From the NCBI GenBank assembly GCA_964528575.1, contig CAZGTQ010000220.1, forward strand, positions 1 through 10,788: a DNA stretch of 10,788 nucleotides, read 5' to 3'. Below are positions 1 to 5,579 of the stretch, piece by piece. The DNA is from CAZGTQ01 sp964528575 (GTDB lineage: Bacteria > Planctomycetota > UBA1135 > GCA-002686595). Every line of letters starts with the position of its first letter. The stretch's first letter is position 1. The translations under genes were made by a program, and so were the position numbers. Under the pieces are notes generated by a model. It had not been told where the DNA came from and searched no databases. It saw nothing but the letters and a program-made list of their open reading frames with translations.

Positions 1-1
1 G

Positions 2-1264
2 GCGGACGAGCGACGCACCGACGACCTGCTCGACGCGCGCGACGTGCTCGGCAAGCGCATCCTGACGACGCGCGTGCGCGGCACCGTCACCGTGCGCGAG
101 GAGAACGCCGCCGCCGCGCTCGAGGTGATGAGCCGCTTCGCCGCCGACCCGCACTGGCTGATCTACCTGCCGCCGACGATGTCGCCGTCGGAGACGTGCG
201 CCGCGGGCGATCACCTCGAGCACCCGCGCGAGGCGTTCGCGCACTTCCGCTCGCGCGGCGTGCCGCGCGTCATGTGCCTGGAGAAGCACATGGGCTCGCG
301 CGCGATCGTCGTCGTGTGCCGCGCCGTCGACGTCGCGCGCCGGCGCTTCGGCACGCACGACGAGCGCGACGGCATCGTGTACACGCGCCCGGGCCGGCCG
401 TTCTTCCGCGAGGACGACGTCGAGCGCGCGTTCCTCGCGCGCGTACGCGCGGCGCTCGACGAGTCGGCGCTGTGGGACGCGCTCGCGACCGACTGGGTCT
501 GCCTCGACGCGGAGCTCTTGCCGTGGTCGGCGAAGGCAGAGGAGCTCTTGCGCTCGCAGTACGCCGCGGTCGGAGCGGCGTCGTCGGCCGGGCTCGCCGC
601 GGCGCTCGCCGCGCTGCGCGCGGCGGCGGAGCGCGGCGCCGACGTCGCGGAGCTGGCTGCGCGCTATGCGGAGCGCGCGCGCGCGGCCGAGCTCTACGTC
701 GACGCGTACCGGCGCTACTGCTGGCGCGTCGAGGACGTTTCCGACCTGCGCCTCGCGCCGTTCCATCTGCTCGCGAGCGAGGGCGGCGTGCACACCGACC
801 GCGACCATCGCTGGCACATGGAGACGCTCGGCGCGCTGTGCGACGCGTCGGGCGGCTTCCTGCACCGCACCGCGACGCGCGAGGTCGACCTGACGGACGA
901 GCAGAGCGAGGCGGCCGGCGTCGCGTGGTGGGAGGAGCTCACCGGCCGCGGCGGCGAGGGCATGGTCGTGAAGCCGCTCGAGTGGATCGTGCGCAGCAAG
1001 AAGGGCCTCGTGCAACCCGCGCTCAAGTGCCGCGGCCGCGAGTACCTGCGGATCATCTACGGGCCGGAGTACACCGCGCCGGAGAACCTCGAGCGGCTGC
1101 GCAAGCGCGGGCTCGCGGCCAAGCGCTCGCTCGCGCTGCGCGAGCTCGCGCTCGGCCTCGAGGCGCTGCACCGCTTCGTCGAGCGCGAGCCGCTCTACCG
1201 CGTGCACGAGTGCGTCTTCGGCGTCCTCGCGCTCGAGAGCGAGCCGGTCGACCCGCGGCTGTAG
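2..1264 (+). CDS. pnkp: Polynucleotide kinase-phosphatase-ligase (Pnkp), 3' part: ligase/adenylyltransferase module
   Basis: The reading frame is open to the left edge, so the gene starts upstream; 420 codons are visible, against roughly 850-870 residues usual for bacterial Pnkp. The kinase and phosphatase modules are therefore outside the window. The visible part matches the C-terminal ligase module. WLIYLPPTMSPSET lies at 155-196. The nucleotidyltransferase motif I, EKHMGSRA, has its adenylated lysine codon at 284-286. Motif III is CLDAELLPWSAKA (about 500-538), motif IV is EGMVVKP (956-976), and motif V is ALKCRGREYLRIIYGPEY (1019-1072). The C-terminus RVHECVFGVLALESEPVDPRL is typical and complete. 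In known systems Pnkp heals and seals cleaved RNA such as tRNA, together with the 3'-end methyltransferase Hen1, usually encoded next to it. Hen1 is not in this window and could lie upstream. All the ligase motifs I can check are intact. The family call is firm; activity is inferred. Confidence 0.93.
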   Translation, partial: ADERRTDDLLDARDVLGKRILTTRVRGTVTVREENAAAALEVMSRFAADPHWLIYLPPTMSPSETCAAGDHLEHPREAFAHFRSRGVPRVMCLEKHMGSRAIVVVCRAVDVARRRFGTHDERDGIVYTRPGRPFFREDDVERAFLARVRAALDESALWDALATDWVCLDAELLPWSAKAEELLRSQYAAVGAASSAGLAAALAALRAAAERGADVAELAARYAERARAAELYVDAYRRYCWRVEDVSDLRLAPFHLLASEGGVHTDRDHRWHMETLGALCDASGGFLHRTATREVDLTDEQSEAAGVAWWEELTGRGGEGMVVKPLEWIVRSKKGLVQPALKCRGREYLRIIYGPEYTAPENLERLRKRGLAAKRSLALRELALGLEALHRFVEREPLYRVHECVFGVLALESEPVDPRL

Positions 1265-1270
1265 GCGCGC

Positions 1271-1669
1271 TCAACGCTCGGGCGGCGGCTGCTCGACCGG
1301 CCAGGAGCGCAGGACGCGCCACGCGATCGAGATGCCGGTCTCGTCCTCGCCGATGGCGGTGAACGCGACGAGGTCGTCGTGGTCGCCGGAGAGGGCGGTG
1401 CGCAGGAGGTACGTGTGACCGGCGAGCTCGCCGACGGTGCTTCCCAGGCCGAGCTCCTCCGCCCGCTTCGCGTCGTGCTCGGTGAGCACGCGCCAGCCGC
1501 CCTCGAACGTCGACCGGAGGATCGAGACGAGGTCCCACGCGTCACGCTGGCGCTCGCTCAGGCCGCTCGGCATCTCGCCCGACATGACCGCCCCCAGCCT
1601 CTCGAAGGCGACCTCGCCGACGTCGAGCAGCAGCCGTTGCCGAGCCGACAGACGGCCTCGCTCGAACAT
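1271..1669 (-). CDS. Hypothetical protein, about 132 aa
   Basis: This is a minus-strand frame with plausible protein composition, converging on pnkp with only 6 nt between the two stop codons. I chose the ATG at 1667-1669 because GAGGAT sits 9 nt upstream of it (1679-1684). A TTG at 1709-1711 would add 14 residues but has no well-placed ribosome-binding site. The protein has no signal peptide or membrane segment. It reads as a helical N-terminal half (MFERGRLSARQRLLLDVGEV, then an ERQRDAWDLV helix), followed by a more beta-like half ending VAFTAIGEDETGISIAWRVL and a proline-rich tail. I do not recognise the family. A palindrome at 1716-1736 lies upstream, where an operator could be. The plus strand also has open frames here, but their arginine- and alanine-rich translations look like GC-rich shadows. 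Confidence 0.55.
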   Translation of the reverse strand: MFERGRLSARQRLLLDVGEVAFERLGAVMSGEMPSGLSERQRDAWDLVSILRSTFEGGWRVLTEHDAKRAEELGLGSTVGELAGHTYLLRTALSGDHDDLVAFTAIGEDETGISIAWRVLRSWPVEQPPPER

Positions 1670-1715
1670 CAGGCCGGGATCCTCGTCGTAGGAGTGGCTG
1701 CGCGTCAGCAACGAA

Positions 1716-1736
1716 CTTGTAGAATTCCCCTACAAG
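1716..1736. repeat. Perfect 7-bp inverted repeat (operator candidate)
   Basis: CTTGTAG (1716-1722) and CTACAAG (1730-1736) are exact reverse complements around a 7-nt AT-rich spacer, AATTCCC. The site lies in the divergent gap between the leftward hypothetical gene and the rightward unit that begins near 1907. It is not followed by a T-run on either strand, so an intrinsic terminator is unlikely. A binding site for a dimeric regulator is the more natural reading, but no regulator gene in the window points to it. Confidence 0.35.
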
Positions 1737-1791
1737 CCCCACTGGCCCTCTCCCATTGAACACCGAAACTCGCTCCCTCCGCAACAACAGT

Positions 1792-1845
1792 CCTGCACAC
1801 GGTTCTTTCCCATCGGAGTTATTCTCTCGCAATGCCGTGTGCGGG
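1792..1845 (+). repeat. Long hairpin upstream of a small ORF (possible 5' UTR structure)
   Basis: CCTGCACACGG (1792-1802) pairs with CCGTGTGCGGG (1835-1845) over 11 positions, all Watson-Crick except one U-G pair, around a 32-nt loop. The wobble pair forms only in plus-strand RNA; on the minus strand it becomes a C-A mismatch. This favours a role in rightward transcripts. The hairpin ends 48 nt before the ribosome-binding site of the 49-codon ORF at 1907. It could be a leader element for the downstream genes. I recognise no riboswitch class. Confidence 0.3.
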
Positions 1846-1906
1846 TTCACTTCTTGCGTGGGTGGCTACTGCAACCGGCTCACTCCATTCGCGAAGGGAA
1901 CATGAG

Positions 1907-2056
1907 ATGAGCCTGCAGATCGCGCACTCTTTCCTCGGCCCGAAGGCACTCCTACCGTCGATCGGCGGCGGTGTGATCGCGGTCCTGTGCTTGTCATGGG
2001 GCACCGAGACCGCTGCGCGGCGGCAGTGGAAGCCCGACGGCCACAATTGCGAGTAG
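1907..2056 (+). CDS. Small hypothetical protein, 49 aa, one possible membrane segment
   Basis: The ATG at 1907 is preceded by a strong Shine-Dalgarno, GAAGGGA (1893-1899), 7 nt away. Its stop at 2054-2056 falls 2 nt before the ATG of the large gene that follows, an arrangement typical of translational coupling. The peptide has a hydrophobic stretch at about residues 15-31 (LLPSIGGGVIAVLCLSW), then a charged tail ending RRQWKPDGHNCE with a late cysteine. It could be a small membrane protein or a leader ORF that sets expression of the next gene. I know no homologous family. The good ribosome-binding site and tight coupling are the only support. An earlier in-frame ATG at 1832 exists but has no ribosome-binding site. 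Confidence 0.42.
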   Translation: MSLQIAHSFLGPKALLPSIGGGVIAVLCLSWGTETAARRQWKPDGHNCE

Positions 2057-2058
2057 GG

Positions 2059-4044
2059 ATGAGGCCGAACACGGCGGTTCGTCTCCTCGCGGTTGCGTTG
2101 GCTGTCGGCGCATCGCTCTCCTGGATTGTCCTCGCCAGCGATCCGGGGCCGCGTGTGAACGGCGCGATTCCCATGCAGTCGCGCGACGAGGACACCGGGA
2201 GCTTCGCGCCGGCTCCGCTTACCGAGCGGGATTCCGTCGGCGCCGTCGCACCGCACGGCGATCCGGCTGCTCGGCCGCTGGAGATCGAACCCATCGGCAC
2301 GCCGTACGTTCTCGAGGCCCGAGTGGCGAACTGGACCGATCCCGTTCGGTTGATCGTCGGCCCCCACGGGCGTCTGTTGGCCGAAGACTCCGCGGACATC
2401 GAGGAAGAGTCCGCTGCCGGGAGCTTCCAGCTCGACGTCACCAAGCTCGGAGAGCATCTCCGCGCGGGCGGGCTCGTGTCCGTACGGGCGGAAGCGGGCG
2501 ATCGCTCGTGGGGCCCGAGGCTGCTCGGCCTCGGAGACTTCGAACGGGACGAGGTGAGCGGGTACATGAAGGCGAGGGTCGCGATCGAGTTTGAGCTCCA
2601 CGCCGCTCCCGGCATCCGGGGACGCGTCGTGGACGAGCGGTTCCAACCGATCGAGGGCGCGAAGGTCGCGACGCTGACGAGGGGCGCGGCGAGCGCGGAC
2701 GACTGGGTGGCGGACAGCGAAGCGCGGACGGCGGCGGACGGCACCTTCGCGCTGCCCGTCCACACGCCGGGCGAAGGCCTGCTGATCGTGTCCGCCGAGT
2801 CGCGTCCGATGCATCAAGAAGTGACGTTCCTCCCCCCGCACGGCGTGGTGGACCTCGGCGACGTCGTGCTCGATCCTGGCGTCTCCCTCTCGGGAATCGT
2901 GATCTGGAGCCGGCCGCCGCCGTACAGGGTCCTCGTCGGGCCGCGGGTGGCCGGGAGCATGCACGTGAGCGGAGGCTGGGAGGCGATGGGCTGGGTGGAA
3001 GGACGCCTCAGGCGCATGTGGGCCCAAGGCGATACCGATGCCGAGGGCCGCTTCCGAATCAGTGGCCTCGAGCCGGGCCCGCACGTCCTCGACTTCCACT
3101 CGCCCCTCCTCGGGTTCCCCGTCGCCGCGCTTCCGGGCCTCGACAGGAGCCTGGAGGTCGTCGTGCCGGACCAAGGAATCCAGTTCATCGTCGACACGCC
3201 CGCCGTGTTCCTGCGCGCATCGAGCGCGGGCTCTCCGGTGGCCCGAGCGGGGATCGAGCTTCAGTCGGGCGAGTCTTCCTGGAGCGTAGGCGGAACGGGG
3301 CTCGAAGGCATCCTGGTAGTCCTCGTGCCCCCGGAGACCGATTTCACGGCGGTCGTGACTGCGGAGGGGTACTGGGCCGCGGAGGCAGCGTTCACCACCC
3401 CGCGGCGCGGAGAGGTGATCGATGTCGAGGTGCCTCTTCGAACGAGGGACGTGGGAAAGGTGGCGGTGACGGTCGCCGACGAAGCGTCGAAGCCGATCCG
3501 GCGAGCGGCTCTGAGCTTCTTTCGCGAAGGAGAGCTGGTTCGGAAGTGGAGCGGATCCAGCTCGAACGGGGAGTTCCTCGTCGAGGACCTCCCGGTCGGC
3601 CCTTACATGCTAGAAATCGCTGACGAGCACCGGAGCCTGAGTTCATCGCTGCTCGTCCCCGCGCAGATCGACGTCGAGGTCCGGGCGCACGAGACAACGC
3701 GTTACCTCGCGAGCCTCCTGCTTGGAGGGAGGATCACGATCCGAATCGTCGATTCGTCGGGGAGGCCTGTAAGCTCGGCGAGCTGTCAGTTGCGCGACTC
3801 CCGTGGCCACCGTATCGACGCAGTCTTCCTGGTGACGGACCCGACGAGCGGGACCTTCCAGAACTCACGAGAGCAGGTGCCCTCGGTGGCCGAGCTTCCG
3901 ACGAACGTGTGGCCCCCTCTTCCGGAAGGGGAGTACACGATTGCGCTGGAGGCAGAAGGATACGAGCCCCGGGAGCAGAGGGTCACAGTGGTCCGCGGCA
4001 AGGTCACCGACGCTCGGGTGGTCCTGGCGCCGGAGCAGCCGTAG
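2059..4044 (+). CDS. Exported protein with repeated carboxypeptidase-regulatory-like (Ig-fold) domains
   Basis: 661 aa from the ATG at 2059. I chose this start because it opens a signal-peptide-like N-terminus (MRPNTAVRLLAVALAVGASL, then SWIVLASDPG), whereas the GTG at 1987 would bury it. Residues about 35-80 look like a disordered linker. Several beta-sandwich units follow, with the usual G-x-V-xD-xxxxP-xxGA and DGTF/EGRF-xxxxLxPG patterns. They lie at about 184-272 (GRVVDERFQPIEGAKVATL, then AADGTFALPV), 275-370 (DAEGRFRISGLEPGPHVLDF), 464-545 (NGEFLVEDLPVGPYMLEI) and 556-657 (RIVDSSGRPVSSASCQLRD, then LPEGEYTIALEAEGYEP). Such domains give stability or adhesion in secreted proteins, and no catalytic domain is visible. 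Its GC and codon use look lower than the neighbours by eye, suggesting a different history. The upstream 49-codon ORF ends 2 nt before the start. Related proteins in Planctomycetota often sit beside ECF sigma factor genes, and one lies just downstream here in convergent orientation. The exact ligand or role is unknown. Confidence 0.8.
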   Translation: MRPNTAVRLLAVALAVGASLSWIVLASDPGPRVNGAIPMQSRDEDTGSFAPAPLTERDSVGAVAPHGDPAARPLEIEPIGTPYVLEARVANWTDPVRLIVGPHGRLLAEDSADIEEESAAGSFQLDVTKLGEHLRAGGLVSVRAEAGDRSWGPRLLGLGDFERDEVSGYMKARVAIEFELHAAPGIRGRVVDERFQPIEGAKVATLTRGAASADDWVADSEARTAADGTFALPVHTPGEGLLIVSAESRPMHQEVTFLPPHGVVDLGDVVLDPGVSLSGIVIWSRPPPYRVLVGPRVAGSMHVSGGWEAMGWVEGRLRRMWAQGDTDAEGRFRISGLEPGPHVLDFHSPLLGFPVAALPGLDRSLEVVVPDQGIQFIVDTPAVFLRASSAGSPVARAGIELQSGESSWSVGGTGLEGILVVLVPPETDFTAVVTAEGYWAAEAAFTTPRRGEVIDVEVPLRTRDVGKVAVTVADEASKPIRRAALSFFREGELVRKWSGSSSNGEFLVEDLPVGPYMLEIADEHRSLSSSLLVPAQIDVEVRAHETTRYLASLLLGGRITIRIVDSSGRPVSSASCQLRDSRGHRIDAVFLVTDPTSGTFQNSREQVPSVAELPTNVWPPLPEGEYTIALEAEGYEPREQRVTVVRGKVTDARVVLAPEQP

Positions 4045-4105
4045 AGAGCTCGCCTGCATTCCCGGCCGCGGGCTCGAGGGGCTTCGCTCGCGCCGCCCGT
4101 CGGGT

Positions 4106-4169
4106 CTGAAGCGCCCGAACGGGGAGGGTCTTGTGCGCGCGCGCCGCCAGCGCGCGCCCAGCGCTTCAG
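4106..4169. terminator. Nested inverted repeat between convergent genes (possible bidirectional terminator)
   Basis: The outer arms CTGAAGCGC (4106-4114) and GCGCTTCAG (4161-4169) are exact complements. Inside them, GCGCGCGC (4135-4142) and GCGCGCGC (4150-4157) form an 8-bp stem with a 7-nt loop. The structure sits in the gap of about 215 nt between the convergent 3' ends of the beta-sandwich gene (stop 4044) and the sigma factor remnant. There is no U-tract, so it would not be a classical intrinsic terminator. The rest of 4045-4260 shows no convincing coding on either strand and looks like the eroded tail of the sigma gene. Confidence 0.3.
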
Positions 4170-4759
4170 CGGCCATGCCGCCACGCGCGGGCTCTCGCCT
4201 GCTGCGTCAGCCCCGAGCGCTCCTGCTGCTCGCTCAGGCCGCGACTTGTCCTGCGGCAACTCAGGCCCGTCGGGACCTGCGCGCCGGGCGCTCCGCTGCT
4301 GCGGCGCGCGGCCGAGCTGCGAGCGCACCGTCCCCGCGCTCCGCCCCAGCCGGGCGGCGACCTCGCTCGCTCCAGCCCCTGCCAGGTGCGCAGGCGCACG
4401 ACCGAGCGGTACGGCTCGCGTAGCGCGAGCACCGCGTCGACGACCTCGCGCTGCGCCGCCAGCCGCCCGTGCGTCGCTTCGACCGGCTCGACCGACACGG
4501 ACCGGGCGACCGCCGCCTCGCGCGCGCGCCGGCGGGCCGTTCCGCGCTGCGCGTCGCGCGCCAGGTTGCCGGCGACGCGGCCGAGCCAGGCGCGCAGCGA
4601 CCCCGCGGCGCGCGGCGGCCGGCGCAGGGCGGTGAGCCAGGTCTCCTGGACGACGTCCTGGACGCGCGCCTCGTCGGCGACGAGCGCGCGGACGACGGCG
4701 CGGACGAAAGGCTCGTGGCGCAGGAGCGTGTCGGCGGAGAGCGTGTCGGACGCGGTCAT
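4166..4759 (-). pseudogene. ECF-type RNA polymerase sigma factor, frameshifted before the region 4 helix-turn-helix
   Basis: The start is the ATG at 4757-4759, with GGAG at 4766-4769 and a 6-nt spacer. Residues 11-75 are sigma region 2 (DEARVQDVVQETWLTALRRP, RAWLGRVAGNLARDA). Residues about 101-131 begin region 4 (REVVDAVLALREPYRSVVRL, then RTWQGLE). At about 4362-4366 the expected next segment, EVAARLGRSAGTVRSQLGRA, lies in the neighbouring minus frame (about 4305-4364), as if one G were missing from GCGGAG. The literal frame runs on to a stop at 4166 with an arginine- and serine-rich tail that is not sigma-like. The corrected frame also loses sense after LGRA and finds no stop until 3786, inside the antisense of the next gene, so a second lesion is likely. 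As it stands the protein lacks its -35 recognition helix and should be inactive unless the sequence has an error or the frameshift is programmed. Confidence 0.72.
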
Positions 4760-4872
4760 GGCGGGCTCCGTGAAGAGTGTCGGCAGGTCGTCCGAAAGAC
4801 GCCACGGGGATGGCCAGCGCGGCAAAGAATTGTCGATCGCCGCGCGACCCCGCCGCTGTAGCCTTCCGCGTC
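4760..4872. promoter_or_regulatory. Divergent intergenic region, sigma remnant / lipoprotein operon
   Basis: This 113-bp gap separates two divergent starts. It contains an AT-richer patch (AAAGAATTGTCG, about 4824-4835) that stands out from the surrounding GC-rich DNA, consistent with promoter DNA for one or both directions. The leftward gene has a Shine-Dalgarno (GGAG, 4766-4769). The rightward gene has none and carries a TAGCCT box instead (separate entry). No convincing -35 element could be chosen by eye. Confidence 0.35.
4859..4864 (+). promoter_or_regulatory. TANNNT -10-like box of a probable leaderless promoter
   Basis: TAGCCT ends 8 nt before the ATG at 4873. There is no Shine-Dalgarno between the box and the start. 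A -10 hexamer at this distance would place the transcription start at or next to the A of the ATG, the usual pattern of leaderless genes in GC-rich bacteria. Similar boxes precede the genes at 7760 and 9391. Confidence 0.4.
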
Positions 4873-5568
4873 ATGCGATTCTCGCCCTTCCTCGCGCTCC
4901 TGATCCCGCTCGTCTCGTGCGCCGCCGCGCCGGCCGGGCCAACCGTGCACCGCTGGGGCGCGCTGCGCGACGTGATGCGCGACGGCCGCACCGAGGGCCG
5001 CGTCGCGCTCGACGACGTCGTCGGACCGCGCACGGTCGCGGTCGGCGCGGTCGAAGGGCTCGCGGGCGAGATCACCGTCGACGGCGGCGCGATCCACGTC
5101 GCCGAGGTCGCGGGCGGCGCCGGCGTCGCGCGCGCGCCGCGAGCGGGCGAGCGTGCGACGTTGCTCGTCGCAGCCGACGTCGAGGCGTGGAGCGAGCACG
5201 CGCTCGGGGCCGCCGCGGACTTCGACGCGCTCGAGGCGGCGGTGCGCGCACTCGCGCTCGAGCGCGGCTTCGACGCGAGCGAGCCGTTCCCGTTCCGGGT
5301 CGAAGGGCGCGCGCCCGAGGCGCGCCTGCACGTGGTCGACGGCTCGTGCCCGATCGCCAATCCCGGCGGACCCGCTCCGTGGCGTTGGAGCGGCGCGGAC
5401 GTCGCCGTCGTGCTCGTCGGCTTCTTCGCCGACGGCTCGGCCGGCGTCCTGACGCACCACGGGCGCGCGAGCCACGTCCACGCGCTCGTCCCCGGCGAGC
5501 GCGTCTCCGGCCACCTCGACGCCGTGGCGCTCGAGCCGGGCGCGCGGCTCTTCCTGCCCGCGCGCTGA
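4873..5568 (+). CDS. Exported lipoprotein with acetolactate decarboxylase-like fold
   Basis: 231 aa from the ATG at 4873. I preferred this start over an in-frame ATG at 4777 because it opens a lipoprotein signal, MRFSPFLALLIPLVSC, with lipobox LVSC (Cys16). The mature part follows the alpha-acetolactate decarboxylase pattern. HRWGALRDVMRDGRTEGRVA lies at 27-46. GLAGEITVDGG (62-72) has Glu66 at the place of the catalytic Glu in LDGEL. FPFRVEG (139-145) has Arg142 aligned with the active-site Arg. SHVHAL with SGHLD supplies His201, His203 and His214, the same spacing as the zinc ligands of BudA-type enzymes (H-x-H, then 11 residues to H). BudA enzymes convert acetolactate to acetoin and several are secreted, but a membrane-anchored version beside a transporter is unusual, and the substrate may differ. 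The C-terminus is short (VALEPGARLFLPAR), and I could not place the family's second catalytic Glu. The stop lies 11 nt before dauA, so the two are probably co-transcribed. Confidence 0.66.
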   Translation: MRFSPFLALLIPLVSCAAAPAGPTVHRWGALRDVMRDGRTEGRVALDDVVGPRTVAVGAVEGLAGEITVDGGAIHVAEVAGGAGVARAPRAGERATLLVAADVEAWSEHALGAAADFDALEAAVRALALERGFDASEPFPFRVEGRAPEARLHVVDGSCPIANPGGPAPWRWSGADVAVVLVGFFADGSAGVLTHHGRASHVHALVPGERVSGHLDAVALEPGARLFLPAR

Positions 5569-5579
5569 GCGAGCGAGCC

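Noticed and set aside
1542..1850. Minus-strand frame starting MNPHTALRENNSDGKE across the intergenic gap, considered as a transposase or intron-maturase remnant
   Set aside because: No transposase or maturase motif is visible, the frame turns into Arg-rich shadow, and the hairpin and palindrome lie inside it. The only support is slightly better amino-acid balance.
1819..3174. A 451-codon minus-strand frame opposite the beta-sandwich gene
   Set aside because: The plus-strand reading has a signal peptide and regular Ig-like motifs; the minus reading has none.
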